The notes under the pieces were generated by a model, which was not told where the DNA came from, made no database searches, and saw only the letters and a program-made list of their open reading frames with translations. From the NCBI RefSeq assembly GCF_002288925.2, contig NW_022098072.1, positions 22,055,489-22,119,488 of the forward strand: DNA of 64,000 nucleotides, given 5' to 3'. The stretch comes from Delphinapterus leucas. Its lineage: Eukaryota > Chordata > Mammalia > Artiodactyla > Monodontidae. Numbering within the stretch: position 1 is the first letter of the stretch; each line of letters starts with the position of its first letter. A program made the translations under genes and the position numbers. Of this stretch, positions 10,905 through 24,200 are shown in pieces.

Positions 10905-13770
10905 AACAAATTGATCTGTGAAAAATTCACCATTCCACTTAAAAGTAAACTATGGTAAGTTAAAGATGTATACTATAAACTCTGAAGTAAACACTAAAAT
11001 ATCACAAGGAGTTATAGCTATTAAGCCAACAAAGGAGAAAAAATAGAATCATTAAAAAAATTAATCTAAAAGAAGACAAAAAAGGAGATAAAAGATTGAT
11101 GAACAGTTAAGACAAAAAGAAAACAAATAGCAAAATGGTAGATTTAAACCCTACCATATCAATAATCACAATAACAATAAATTATCTGAACATGCCAGTT
11201 AAAAGGCAGAGACTGTAAGACTGGATTTAAAAAATGAGACCCACCCACACGCTGCCTATAAGAAACATGTTTTAAATATGAATACACAAATAGGTTAAAA
11301 GTAAAAGGACAGGAAAAGATACACCTCGCTAAAGAAAAAAAAGTTGGAGTGACTATATTAACATCAAAGTTGATTTCAGAGAAAGAATACTACCAGAGAT
11401 AAAGGGAATCATTCGTACTAACATACAGTTAGAAATTTCAACATTCTCTTTCAATAACTAATACAATAAGTAGACAGAAAATCAATAAGCATACAGATGT
11501 CTAGAAGAACACCATCAACCAACTTAACCTAAGTGAACTTCATAGAACATCTTATCCCAAAACAATACACATTTTTTCAAGTATTACAAGTATATAAATA
11601 ACATTTACCAAGAGAGACCACTTCTGTGTCATAAAATAAGTAAGACTAAATTTAAAGGGATCCAAATCCTACAAGGTATGTTTTCTGACCACAATCTAAT
11701 TACGTTAGAAATCAACAACAGAAGGATATATGGAAAATTCTCAAATATTTGGAAATCAGGAAGCGTATTTCCAAATAACCCCAAGTCAAAGAGGAAATAA
11801 AAAGAAAAAGACTTGTTTTGAGTTGAATGAAAATGAGAAAAATGTATCAAAATTTGAGAGAAGCAGCTAAAGTAGTACATAAAGGGAAAATTATAGCACT
11901 AAAATTTCTATATTGGAAAAGAAGAAAGGTCTCAAATAAATGGCCTCAACTACTTTCGCCTCAAGAAACTAGAAAAAATAAAGCAAATTAAACTGGCAGT
12001 AAGCAAAATAGAGGAAATAGTAAAGGTGAGAGCAAAAATCAATGGAACAGAAAACAGAAAAATAATGGAGGGGGCAATAAATCAACAAAAACAAAAGCTG
12101 GTTCTTTGAGAACATCAATAAAAATGATAAACCACTAGCCAGGCTGAGGCGGGGAGGGTGGCATTTGAGGGAGATACAAATTGACAATATCTGGAATGAG
12201 AGGAGTGCTATCATTATAGATTCTACAGATACTAAAAGAATAGTTAGGAAATATTATAAACAACTTACACCAATGAATTCCACATCTTAAATGAAATGGA
12301 AAAAATTCCTGGACAACCACTAAAGCTCACTCAAGAAGAAATACAGAGCCCTCTGAAAAAGAAAAACAATATTAGAGGATTTAAATTACCTGACTTCAAT
12401 ACTTGTTATAAAGCTACACTATTCTAGGTAGTGTGGTATTGGTATAAAGACAGACAAATATCCAATGGAATAGAAAAAACTCCAGAAATAATCCAACTGA
12501 TGGATTACTGGGTCAACTGATTTCTTACACAGGTGCAAAGTTAATATTCTTTTTTTTAATGGTGCTACAACATTTGGATATCTGTATTAAAAAAAAAAAA
12601 AAAAAAGAACTCTGATCCTTACCTCATACCATGTACAAATAAGTCATAGACCTAAATGCAGAATGTAAAACTATAAGACTTCTAGAAGAAAACAGCCTCG
12701 GGTTAGGCAAAGATCTCTTAGATATAACACCAAAAGCACAATCCATGAAAGAAGAAATTTTTGAATTGGAATTCATCATAATCAAGAACTTCTGCTTTTT
12801 GAAAGATACCATTAAGGGAATGAAAAGACAATCCACAGGCTGAGAGAAAATATTCACAAATCACATATCTGATAAAGCACATGTATCTAGAATAAAGAAC
12901 CCTCAAAATTCAATTAGAAAACAAATAATCCAAAGCTAAACATCCAGAGATTTAAACAGATACTTCACAAAGAAAATATACAAATGGCATATAAAAAGAT
13001 GATCAACATCATTAGTCTTTAGGGAAATGCAAATTAAAGCCACAAGGAGATACCACTACACACCTATTAGAATGGCTAAAACTAAAATGGTGAGGATGTG
13101 GAGCAACTGAACTCCTACCTTGCTTGTAGAAATATTACAAAATGACATAACCACTTTGAAATAGACTTTGGTACTTTCTTATAAAGTTAAACATATGCCT
13201 ACTATATGACCCAGCCATTTTACTTCTAGGTATTTACTCAAAGGAAAGCATATGTCCAAACAATGACTTCTACATGAATGCTCACAGTAGCTGTATTTGT
13301 AATAGCCAAAACCTGGAAACAACCCAAATGACCACCAACAGACGAATGAATAACAAATTGCTTTCCACTGGAATAGTGTTTACAAAATAGAATAGTATTC
13401 AGCAAAAAAATGAACTAATGATGGATGTGACAATACAGATGAACTTTAAAATCATTATGCTGAGTGAAAGAAGCCAAACAAAAAAGACTCTATACTGTGT
13501 GATTCCATTCATATAAAGTTCTAGAAAATACAAACTAACCTATAGTGTCAGAGAGTAGATTAGTCGTTGCCTAGGGTAGGGATTGGGATAGATGAAGGAG
13601 TAGGAAAGATAGGATATAGGAATTACAAAGGAAGAATAGGAAATTGAGGGGAGGGGTTTATTATCTTGATTGTCATGATGGTTTCAAAGTGCATCCATAA
13701 GTCAAAACTTATCCAAGTGTACAATTCATTGTATGTCAGTTATATTCCAATACAGCTCTCAAAAATCCAT
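10905..13770 (+). repeat. Old L1 (L1M) relic, ORF2 to 3' end
   Basis: About 2.9 kb of diverged L1 in + orientation. It starts in the endonuclease part of ORF2 (the TGAGACCCACCCACACGCTG block near 11236), passes through RT and C-terminal sequence (AGGATTTAAATTACCTGACT near 12374), and ends in L1 3' UTR (CTGAGTGAAAGAAGCC near 13461, AATTCATTGTATGTCAGTTA near 13721). All frames are broken by stops and indels, and the RT middle is missing. Open frames here on the - strand are antisense shadows. Confidence 0.75.
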
Positions 13771-14129
13771 TTAATCAAATAGCAATAACCATTTATTCCA
13801 ATATAGTCAACACTCATATCCTGCTATATAATGATTATTTTCTACCACCTATTAACAAAAAAATGATTTAAACTTATAGTAGTAATATTATACTACTCAA
13901 CTTCAGTGTGCAGAAGAGTACATTTCTTTCTGGAAATGTGCAAGCAAAAAAATCTTGACTAATGGATTAAAACATAGTGCAAATTCAGTGTACATCAGTG
14001 AGCTTAGCTATCTTCTGTGAGCATATTACAATCCTATTCCTGACTTGAAAATAAATGCAGTTATCACAATGGAAAACTGGTATGTGGCTTTAACAATTTC
14101 CATCCCATCACTAAAAATAATCTACAAGT

Positions 14130-14348
14130 GGGCTTCCCTGGTGGTGTAGTGGTTGAGAGTCCGCCTGCCGATGCAGGGGACACAGGTTCGTGCCCCGGTC
14201 CGGGAGGATCCCACATGCCGCGGAGCGGCTAGGCCCGTGAGCCATGGCCGTTGAGCCTGTGCATCCGGAGCCTGTGCTCCGCAACGGGGGAGGCCACAGC
14301 AATGAGAGGCCCGCATACCACAAAAAAAAAAAAAAAAAAAAAAAAAAT
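14130..14348 (+). repeat. CHR SINE (short form) with perfect target duplication
   Basis: From GGGCTTCCCTGGTGGTGTAG to a long A tail. AATAATCTACAAGT flanks it at 14116-14129 and 14349-14362, a perfect 14-base duplication, which marks it as one of the youngest insertions here. Confidence 0.95.
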
Positions 14349-14529
14349 AATAATCTACAAGTATAAAATGGTAGATGAGTTGGATTACTACTCATTTGTA
14401 ATCTGCCTATGTCGAAGTGAAAAATTTCTCCACAGAAACCATTTCACATGGTGGGAAAGTTCCAGGCCAGTTCCCAAATCTTATTTACACGGTAAGGATT
14501 AATTATCCCTTCTTTCTCTTCTGCAGCAC

Positions 14530-15090
14530 TGTTTTCCCTCTACTGGATCACTGTCATCAACAGAAGGACGTGCTATAATTTCATCCATCTTAAAAAAAAA
14601 AAACAAAACAGCAACAACAAAAACAAACTTCTCTTGGTCCTACTTCTGCCTCTAGCCATTCAACCCCCCATTCCCTGATTTCTCCACCCTCCTTTTTGGT
14701 AAAATTCCTTGAATTAGTTCCCTGATTTCTCTCCTGCAATTCTCACTTAAATCTGCCCCATTCGGGCTTTCATTTCCAGCACTGTATCAAACCATCTGAC
14801 CAAGGTCAGTTATGTGCTATATATCCAGTGGTTAATTCTGAAGTCTCTTTTCACTCAGCCTCTTAACAGCATCTGACACAGTTGTTCACTCCTTGAAATC
14901 ACTTAATGTGGCTTTCAGGAAACCTCAAGTTCCTGGCTTTCCTCCTACCTCCTTCTCCTCATCTTCTCTACCTCTAAATATTAAGAGTACCCTAGGACTT
15001 AGTCCTTGGGCCTTTTTTCTTATTTTTATCTACACTTACTCCATTAGCAGTTTCATATTAAATTTCCTTAAAGTAAGACACATCTATACC
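14530..15090 (+). repeat. L2 LINE fragment
   Basis: CAAACCATCTGACCAAGG, AACAGCATCTGACACAGTTG, CTTTCCTCCTACCTCCTTCT and GGACTTAGTCCTTGGGCC follow L2 internal sequence. The 15100-15590 stretch after it is AT-rich and unrecognised. Confidence 0.55.
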
Positions 15091-15597
15091 TAACTTAAAG
15101 GATTTGATTGCTTCACTGTAATCCTCAAATAAGGTCAGTTATGGCTAATTCTATCATTTGGGGAGGCAGCTGCAGATGAAAAACAAATACAAAAAAATTA
15201 AAAAGAAAATAAGTGATTTAATTTTCAATAAATCATCACCATCTTTCTATAAAATTCAGTATTACTGGTATAGAGAGTTACTTAAAAATTAAAAATAATA
15301 AAGCTAAATTGATGAATATCAAAACAAACATTATTCTAGTCATTTATTACATTGGAAACATTTAAATACCACATTAAATATTTCATTAAAAATGTAAATC
15401 ATGACCTTATCTATGGTCCTAGTCCCATATGGGCCTATAACAGTAACAACTTATATTAATATAGACTTGTTTCAAAAGTCTTTTTTATAACAAGTATCTC
15501 ATTTTACCCTAAAAAGACTCCATAAGAATATTACAGTAAATACTGTTTAAGCCTGCAGTTTCTGCTCTTACCATGACCTCTCACATAACAGTCAGAC

Positions 15598-15812
15598 CTT
15601 TTTTTTTTTTTTTTTTTTTCGGTATGTGGGCCTTTCACTGTTGTGGCCTCTCCCGCTGCGCGGAGCACAGGCTCCGGACGCGCAGGCCCAGCGGCCATGG
15701 CCCACGGGCCCAGCCGCTCCGCGTCACGTGGGATCCTCCCGGACCGGGGCACGAACCCGCGTCCCCTGCATCGGCAGGCGGACTCTCAACCACTACGCCA
15801 CCAGGGAAGCCC
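15598..15812 (-). repeat. CHR SINE (short form) with target duplication
   Basis: Reverse-oriented full short-form CHR SINE behind a 20-base T run. AACAGTCAGAC flanks it at 15587-15597 and 15813-15823. The body keeps many CpGs, which fits a young copy. Confidence 0.95.
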
Positions 15813-15862
15813 AACAGTCAGACTTTTAATGAGCAGATTTAATTAACTTAAAATTAGTTGGA

Positions 15863-16435
15863 GGGCTTCCCTGGTGGCACCGTGGTTACGAATCCACCTG
15901 CCAATAGATAGCTAGTGGGAAGCAGCCGCATAGCACAGGGAGATCAGGTCGGTGCTTTGTGACCACTTAGAGGGGTGAGATAGGGAAGGGGGGAAGGAGA
16001 CACAAGAGGGAGGGGATATGGGGATATATGTATACATATAGCTGATTCATTTTGTTATACAACAGAAACTAACACAGCATTGTAAAGCAGTTATACTCCA
16101 ATAAAGATGTTAAAAAAAAAAAAGAATCCGCCTGCTAATGCAGGGGACACGGGTTCTAGCCCTGGTTTGGGAAGATCCCACATGCCCCGGAGCAACTAAG
16201 CCCGTGCACCACAACTACTGAGCCTGCACTCTAGAACCCGCGAGCCATAACTACTGAGCCCACGCACCACAACTACTTAAGTCCACGCGCTTAGAGCCCG
16301 TGCTCTGCAAAAAGAGAAGCCACCAAAATGAAGAGGAGCCCCCACTTTCGCCGCAACTAGAGAAAGACTGCACGCAGCAATGAAGACCCAACGCAGCCAA
16401 AAATAAATAATTTTTTTTAATTTTTAAAAATTAAA
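15863..16435 (+). repeat. CHR SINE (long form) split by an L1
   Basis: The head (15863-15905) and the remainder (16124-16435) form one long-form CHR SINE, with outer flanks AAAATTAGTTGGAG (15850) and AAAATTAATTGGAG (16436). The gap is filled by an L1 3' end. Confidence 0.92.
15906..16123 (+). mobile_element. 5'-truncated L1 3' end inserted in the SINE
   Basis: The sequence runs GATAGCTAGTGGGAAGCAGC to ACTCCAATAAAGATGTTAAA plus an A tail, the 3' terminus of a young cetartiodactyl L1. The SINE bases GAATCCACCTGCCAAT before it (15890-15905) recur as GAATCCGCCTGCTAAT after it (16124-16139), a 16-base target duplication with two changes. The element is about 218 bases and non-coding. Confidence 0.93.
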
Positions 16436-16969
16436 AAAATTAATTGGAGAACTCATAAATCCATCCCTATTACATGAAATATATATTAAAATTCATGTTC
16501 AACTGATGACAGGTCATTAATGTCATCTTTCTGTACTTAGCATAAAATTACAAAAAAGAAATTTACATTTTCTTTTTAATGTTAATGAAACTAAGTCCTT
16601 TATATACATATCCATTAAGGGATATTCTTTATTTCATTTACTTCCATGACTACACTGACGATAAAAATGATATTAACACTGATCTCCTATATATTAGGTA
16701 CACAATTGTTGCCTGTCTCTATCACAATGAAAAGACTTATTTTTGCAAGCAAGAAGGGGAATATATTTATAATTGAGCATTCACAAGTAATGCACAATGC
16801 TTTTTCTCCCTCCAAAATTCCCACTTCAAATAATGTGGCGTGCACTGCCTACTAACCCCAGGGCAACAGTTAGAGGCATAAAGACTAGAGCAAAGCTGTG
16901 TAAAGTATACCTCATCTCTCCTGAGGGCTCAAACTTCAGTCCTTCCAGTCCTGAGGATTGAGGAGTAGC

Positions 16970-17890
16970 CCCTTCCCCTCTACTACTGAGCATACATCAA
17001 GAGTCAGTATAGACTCTTACAGTTCTGCCTCTAAGATCTCCATCTATGAAATGTCCCTTTCTGACCTAAATATTCTATTCCACCCCTCCAAGTCCTCATT
17101 ATTAAATTTCTTTGTCCTTACCCAGTCCTTGTGATCCTTTCATTCTCCTCTGTTTTCAAAACCATCAACATACCTTTGGCTTTGCTTCCCTTCCTACCTC
17201 ACTAGCATTTCAGATTTCTTTTCAAAGGAGAATTGCCCCAGACCACAGGCCTTACTTTATCCTCTGGTCCCTACTGAACAGTCATATCAGAACGCAACAC
17301 ATTACATCTTCTCTGATCACATCTTCAGCATCCTCTTCTGGCTGTCCTTTTAATTTCCACTCTGTAAATAATGAGTCAGGAATCAACAGTTTTGTTATAC
17401 CCCAGTTCATTCTATACTCTCTCTTCTTCATGAATCCATCTATATCCAGATCTTGAACTATCACCTCTAAATTACTGATACAAACAACCCTAACATCCCT
17501 GTAAACATTTAGACCTGTGCCGTCTGCCAGACAGCAACACAATAATGTCTCATTAACTCATTTTCAACAGATCCAAAATCATATTCATCATCAGTGACTC
17601 CCCACTCTCCCCCCAAAGAAAATTTACTCATTCTTTGGACTTCTCTATTTCTAATAACATCACCTAATCACCTAGCATTTGAGGTCATCTTTAAAGCAAA
17701 GTACTGGTTTCTTTACAATATCAATTCAGTAAACTTTTGATTGTATGCAAATTGCTGGCAAAATAACTGCATTTTCATCAAAAGGATATGATACAGCCAT
17801 TTTCACTCAACTCTTTTGATGGTTCACTAATTTGGTACACGATTTTTACTCTGCGCGTGGCTTGAACTCTGGAACCAATCCCCAACACAT
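16970..17890 (+). repeat. L2 LINE fragments
   Basis: CTCCTCTGTTTTCAAAACCA, CAGATCCAAAATCATATTCA and related C/T-rich text fit L2 ORF2 and downstream sequence. The 114-codon open frame at 17112-17456 shows no conserved protein. The 16450-16960 stretch before it is unrecognised. Confidence 0.45.
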
Positions 17891-17949
17891 ACCTCCAATT
17901 TTGCCACCTAACAAGTTAATCAAAATAATCCCATTTTTCCCCTACATCT

Positions 17950-18170
17950 AGAGGACACCTGAGTCAGGAGTAAGCATAAGAGATTGGGCAGTTGGATTTT
18001 GGCTAGTATTGTGAAAGACTGTAGCTGTCTATGCTTAAACCTTAGTTTCCACCTGATAAAAGTGAGAATTATACCTCCTCACTGGGTTGTTTTGAAGACT
18101 ACACCATACATATGCCTAGAACAGTGCCTAGCACATAATAGGGGCTCAAAAAATGGTGCTACTGTGATTA
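17950..18170 (+). repeat. MIR SINE
   Basis: ATGCTTAAACCTTAGTTTCC, CCTCCTCACTGGGTTGTTTT and GAACAGTGCCTAGCACATAA are the MIR 3' half. 18180-18550 holds nothing recognised. Confidence 0.6.
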
Positions 18171-18559
18171 CTGGTGTCACTATTAAGTCAAGAGCAATAC
18201 AGCCACATGGGAAGCCATTCTGCGTCTTCAGGGGACTGCTTATAGCACATCTTTATTTTAAATCAATCTATGTCTTAAATTTTAGAACAATTCTAACTTT
18301 GATCACTGTATTCTAGTCCACTGTTCTTTTAAACCATTCAAATGTTCCAAAAATTCCAATATTCTGTCATTTAAACCTCATCTTTCAGCCCACTTTTCAT
18401 TCCCAGAAGTAACATAAAAATCCTTAGAGAGCGTGATGGTAACCATACTTTTGGTTGCCATGTTCAAAACTGCAGAAATACTTAAGATTTATACCTTAAA
18501 TAAACACCTGAGGATTCTAGGCAAAGTGGAAGCCATAGTCTGTACACTACATTTATGTA

Positions 18560-18890
18560 CTCTTTTTTAAAAAAATATTATACATTTCTCAATTTACTTC
18601 ATTCAGCTCTCTGCTCCCTTCACTCTCCCTTACAACCCTATTTAAAGTAGTGGCCCCTCCCATTACTTACTATATCTATGCCTTGCTTTATTTTTCTTCA
18701 TAGAACTTACATCTATTACATAGGTATTTATTACTTATGTATTACACAGGTATTTGTCTATTGCCTATCTCCCCAACTAGAATGTAAGCTCCACATGAAC
18801 AATGATTTTGTTTTGTTCTCCACTGAATACTCAGTACTTAGCAGAGCCTGGCATTTAATAAGTGCTCAATAAATATCTATTAATGCATGA
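18560..18890 (+). repeat. L2 LINE 3' end
   Basis: AGAATGTAAGCTCCACATGA, then CTTAGCAGAGCCTGGCATTT and AGTGCTCAATAAATATCTAT is the L2 3' terminus. 18900-19750 has no recognised feature. Confidence 0.7.
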
Positions 18891-19751
18891 ATGACTGGAG
18901 AGGTCAAGACCCTCATGTGATATATAGTCTCATCTGGTTTCTTAGAGTGCAGTTGGAAACAACAAATTAAAGGGGGAAGCTGAGAGAAGCAGCCATATAA
19001 ACACTGAAAGCTGACAGAGAAAGATAGGGAAAGTTCAAAATTGCAAACACAGTAATGTAGGCCAGCAATGTAGATCATTTGTTATATGGATAAATAATCC
19101 TATATCCTTTAATAATCAATATCTCTGTATTACAACAAACTGCAATAACAGAAGGTCTTCATAAGAAGTCAATTCATCAGTTTAACTAAGCATCTATACA
19201 TGTAAGGCTTTGGTAGGAGCTAGGGGAATCTTTATTACTAAGAAAAGGTTAAATTGTATTCCATGTACTTTGTTTAAGGAAGCAAAGTCTCCTTAAATTT
19301 TAAAACTTTTAAAATTTTTTTAAAAAGTGAATTTTAAAACTATTTCCATGGAAAGTAATTAAAACACAAATTTTACTTTTAAAAGGAAAAGATATAATTT
19401 TTTGGAAAAGACATGTAAATGGAATCTCTCAATTCCCAATGAAGTCAGATGAAGAAATCATTACCACATTCGACAAGTTTAAAAATTAACTTAATTTTTC
19501 TTTTTAAGAAAAAATTCATTATTGACCTATAGATCATTAGGCTTGCAACAGCCTATCCTCATCTCTGTTAGAAGTGTGTAAGATTTTTAAAATAGATTAG
19601 TGCATCCCTCTGTTTAGCATAATTTCTAACAATACTGGTAAAGTTACACTTAACCCAATACCCATTTCTCTCTTTAAATCATAAGCTATTCAGAAATACT
19701 ACGTAGTTGAAAACCTTGACAAAGGTCTTTCTCAACTGCAAGATTTATGTA

Positions 19752-19920
19752 TACTAAGTCAGAGCTTCTCAAATGTAAAGGTACATACCAGTCATCCAGG
19801 GATTTTGTTAAAATGATTCAGTAGATTTGGGGTAAGCCTCATATTCTGCATTTCTAAAAAGCTCTCAAGATGATGCTGACACTACTGGTCCACAGATCAT
19901 ACTTCTGAGTATCAAGGCAC
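19752..19920 (+). repeat. MER5A-like hAT fragment
   Basis: AGCTTCTCAAATGTAAAGGT, ATGATTCAGTAGATTTGGGG, TCTAAAAAGCTCTCAAGATG and ACTACTGGTCCACAGATCAT follow MER5A. Diverged. Confidence 0.55.
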
Positions 19921-20113
19921 TAAAGACTATATGACCTCAAAAATTACTAAGTCACTTTGGAGAAGAATATTGAAATAAATGAAAAATCAAAATTCTATCT
20001 GATTAAGTCTTAACCAACGTTTTAGAACAACATATTGAATGCATAATTGCAAAGCTAAGTTAAAATTGGCTTTGCTTACTTTTCTTAGTTCTTATCTTCA
20101 TAAAACCTAATGT

Positions 20114-20325
20114 GGGCTTCCCTGGTGGCGCAGTGGTTAAGAGTCCGCCTGCCGATGCAGGGGACACGGATTCGTGCCCCGGTCCGGGAAGATCCTACAT
20201 GCCGCGGAGCGGCTAGGCCTGTGAGCCATGGCCGCTGGGCCTGCGCATCCGGAGCCCGTGCTCCGCAACAGGAGAGGCCACAACAGTGAGAGGCCCGCGT
20301 ACCACAAAAAAAAAACAAAAAAAAC
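20114..20325 (+). repeat. CHR SINE (short form)
   Basis: Full short-form element from GGGCTTCCCTGGTGGCGCAG to an A-rich tail. The left flank AAAACCTAATGT and right flank AAAACAATGT may be its target duplication with a two-base gap. Confidence 0.92.
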
Positions 20326-20619
20326 AAAACAATGTATTCTATCATAAGTTTAAGAGTATACTATATCAGCTTCCATCAACATACTATTTCCCCAATTAAG
20401 TTTTCAAAGTGTACTTGTTACTTAGCTATCTCACTCAGAATCAACTATGACCCCTGTCTCAGAATCAACTATGCCCCCTTTCTCAGAATTATCAATAAAT
20501 CAAAGTATCTTCTTTCAAAATACTGTACTAAGCAGCCTGGTCTAAAGCTATTTAATTAACAGAGTGCTTTATTACTAAGACTCACAGTTTATATCACAAC
20601 TGGATATACCTAAACTACC

Positions 20620-20800
20620 CAACTTTTATATAGTGCTTTATAGTTTACAAATGCTTTCTATTATATTATTTAATCCTCACAACAACTCTTCAAGGTAGTT
20701 TTTATCATTTACATTTCATAAATAAGGAAACTTATCAGAAGTAAAATGGTCCAAGAGTACATAATAAGTGAAAGTACTAAGAATTAAATTCAGTCTTCTG
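20620..20800 (+). repeat. MIR SINE
   Basis: TTAATCCTCACAACAACTCT, TTCATAAATAAGGAAACTTA and AATTCAGTCTTCTGAT fit the MIR core and flank. Confidence 0.55.
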
Positions 20801-20929
20801 ATTTAAATACAGTCAATTCCTGATTAATTTCTACATAACTGCAGGAGGAAATATAGATAACTGAAAATAGCCATTAAAATCAAAACAACAGTTTATTCAA
20901 GAAGAGTTATTACATCATGGCTTGTCATA

Positions 20930-21050
20930 TGACAAGAAAGGAAGCAACCTAAACATCTACTAGTGAGGAATAAGTGAAATAAATTTCGGTTTACCTATAC
21001 AATGAAATACTATGCAGTTTTTTAAAATACATGTGATAACTTTCAGGTTC
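20930..21050 (+). repeat. L1M 3' UTR fragment
   Basis: GGAAGCAACCTAAACATCTA and CCTATACAATGAAATACTAT match the conserved end of L1M ORF2/3' UTR. Short remnant. Confidence 0.55.
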
Positions 21051-21239
21051 CACTCCAACATGTGGAGTGGCTTGGAAGCCATCATTCTTTCTCTCATAAC
21101 GAAACAAAAGCTGAACGAACTGAAAACCAATGGACTTTTCTTAGATCCATCAGAGACTGAAGTCACAGGACAAAGTGCCACCCAAGAAACTAGAGAGAAC
21201 AGTGAATCCAGAGAATATAGATTAGCTAACTGAAGCAGA

Positions 21240-24200
21240 AGCCACAGGAGCCAGGAATTGGTATGAACACTTAAATGGTAACTTCAACAAGTTGCTGGAC
21301 ACTGACTGTGGACTAGTTTGAAAGTTTAAAACTCCTGGGGGTCTCCTCTAAGGAGGTATGGGCTGCTATACTTTCCTGGGCTTTATGCCCCACAAGGTTA
21401 TCATAGTGAGGATCAGAGAAAAATCACCTCCTGTTTGGCCAGAGGAGGGGGAAAGTAACCATTCTGATATAAGTTCAGAGATTTCTCCACAACAAAAGCC
21501 TATTCAGCAAAGCAAAAGACTTCGCCAGAGTTTTATCCAACTTGGGGAAAAGAAAATTACCCAATTCCTGCCCACTCTAGCCTTACTGACATACCTACAG
21601 AAAGGAGAGCGGAAGCTGAGAAGCATTTGTGAAGACTCAGGGGCACAGACCCTGCAAAAGACTGATATCTTATCATAGGGTTATAGACCACTTTCCATCC
21701 CCTACACCTTACCACCACATGAATAGGGCTCCTATACAATAACAGGATTATGGCTGAAAAAAAAAATGTAACACTCTAACTCTATTTAAGAAGGTGTTTC
21801 TAGGGAAATCCAAAGACAACAAGGGAAACAAAAACAAGGACACTAAAGGAAATTGAAACCTCTGACACCTACTGCTACAGCAAACAGTAATCACAGCCTA
21901 ATTCCCAGTCAGATAAATACAAAAAAAAAAAAAAATTAAAAGTCATGCTAAAAGGAAAGAAAAAGCATAGTCAGAAGAGTCAAAGCAAGCATTAGAACCG
22001 CACTCAGATATAGCAGAGGTTTTATGATATCAGACTGGGAATTTAAAATCACTATGATTACTAAGGGCTCTAATGGAAAAAGTGGACAACATGCAAAAGC
22101 AGATGGATAATGTAAGCAGAGAGATGGAAACTCTAAGAGCCAAGAAATATTAGAAATAAAAAATACTGCAACAGAAATGAAGAATGCCTTTGATAGGATC
22201 ATCAGTAAACTGGACACAAATGAGAAAAGAATCAGTGCACTTGAAGAAGTATCAACAGAAACTTCCCAAACTAAAATGCAAAGAGAGAAGAGAATGAGAA
22301 AACAGAACAGAATATCCCAGAACTGTGGGACAATTAAAGAAGGTGTAACATATGTATAATGGAAATACCAGAAAGAGAAGAGAGAAAAGAGTAGAATAAA
22401 TACTTGAAGTAATAATGCCTGAGAATATTCCAAAATTAATGATAGGAGCCAAACCATAAATCCATGAAGCTTAGACTACACCAAGAATGAAAAACCAAAA
22501 ACTCTACACCTAGACATATAATATTCAAACTGCAGAAAACTAAAAGACAAAGAGAAAATACTGAAAAAGCCAGAGGAAAAAACACTTTACGAATAGAGAA
22601 ACAATGATAAGAATTACACTGACATCTTGTCAGTAACCATGAACAAGAGAGTGGAGTGAAATATTTAAAGTGTTGAAAGGAAAAGCACCAACCTAGAGAA
22701 ATCACCCTTCAAAGTGAAGAAGTAATGACTTTTTTGGACAAGTGAAAACTGAGGGAATCTGTCACCAGTAGACATGCCTTGAAAGGAAAGATAAAAGAAG
22801 TTCAGAGAGAAGGAAAACAATATAGATCAGAAACTTGGATCTACATGAAGAAAGGAAGAGCAACAGAGAATGAATAAATAAATGTAAAATAAAATATATT
22901 TTTTAATTTCTCTTTGATTTTAATAGACAACTGTTTTGTTCAAAGTAATAATAGCCACAAAGTATTGGGTAATTATAGTATATGTATAAATTAAATGAAT
23001 GGCAGCAATGATATAAGGAATGGATGGAGGAATTGGGAATATTCTGGGGTTTGTTTTGTTTCTACTTTTTTTTTTTTGGCCATGCAGCAAGGCATGCGGG
23101 ATCTTAGTTCCCCGACGAGGGATCAGACTCGTGGCCCCTGCAGTGGAAGCGTGGAGTCTTAACCACTAGACCGCCAGGGAAGTCCCTGATATATTCTGTT
23201 ATAAGATACCTGTGCTACTTGTGAAGCAGCATAATGTTATGTGAAAGTGGACTTAGATCAGTTGTAAATGTACATTGCAAACTCTAGGGCACTAAAAACA
23301 TTTTAAAAAGAAATATAATTGATATGCAAGGAGAGGAGAGAAAAATGAAACCATATAAAATGCTTAATTAAAGCCAAAGAAGGCTGAAAAAGAGAAAAGT
23401 ATTAAAAAAAAAAGAACAAATGTAATGAATACAAAATAGTTACAAATATGGTAGATAGTTATCCAACTGTATCAATAACCATTTTAAATGTGAATGGTTC
23501 AAACACAGCAATTAAAAGACAGAACATCTGAGTGCACTAGAAAAAAAAAAGACCCAACTATATGCTGTCTACAAGAAACCCACTTTAAATATAAAGACAC
23601 AATTTCAGAGAATGCAGACACTTTTGAGCAGAGGAATATCCCAGGGATAAAGAAGGGCTTTACATAATGATAGGGGTATAAATTCTCCAAGAAGACATAA
23701 CAATCCTCAATGTATATACCTAACAACAGAGCACCAAAATATGTGAAGCAAAATCTGACAGAACTGCAAGGAGAAATATAGATGGATTCACTATTACAGA
23801 GACTTGAACACCTCTCTGTCAGTAACTGACAGATCCAACAGGCAGAAAATTAATAAGGATAGGGTTGAACTGAACAGAATCATCAGTCAACTGGATCTAA
23901 TTGACATTTATATAGTACTTCACCCAACAACAAAGAACACACATTCTTCTCAGGCTCACACAGGCCATTCACCAAGATAGACCATATTCTGGGCTGTAAA
24001 ACACCCTCCCCCCAAAAGAACAGACATCATACAACGTATACACTCAGACCACAATGGAATTAAACTAGAAAGTAATACCAGAAAGGTAGCTGGAAAATCT
24101 CCAAATATTTGAAGATTAAATAACACACTTCTAAATAACATATGGGTCAAAGAACTCTCAGATAAATTTTTGAATATTGTGAAGTAAGTGAAAATTAAAA

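Noticed and set aside
21948..22457. 169-codon - strand frame with hydrophobic stretches
   Set aside because: It is antisense to the ORF1 part of an old L1. A- and G-rich coding strand gives F/L/S-rich shadow frames that mimic membrane proteins.
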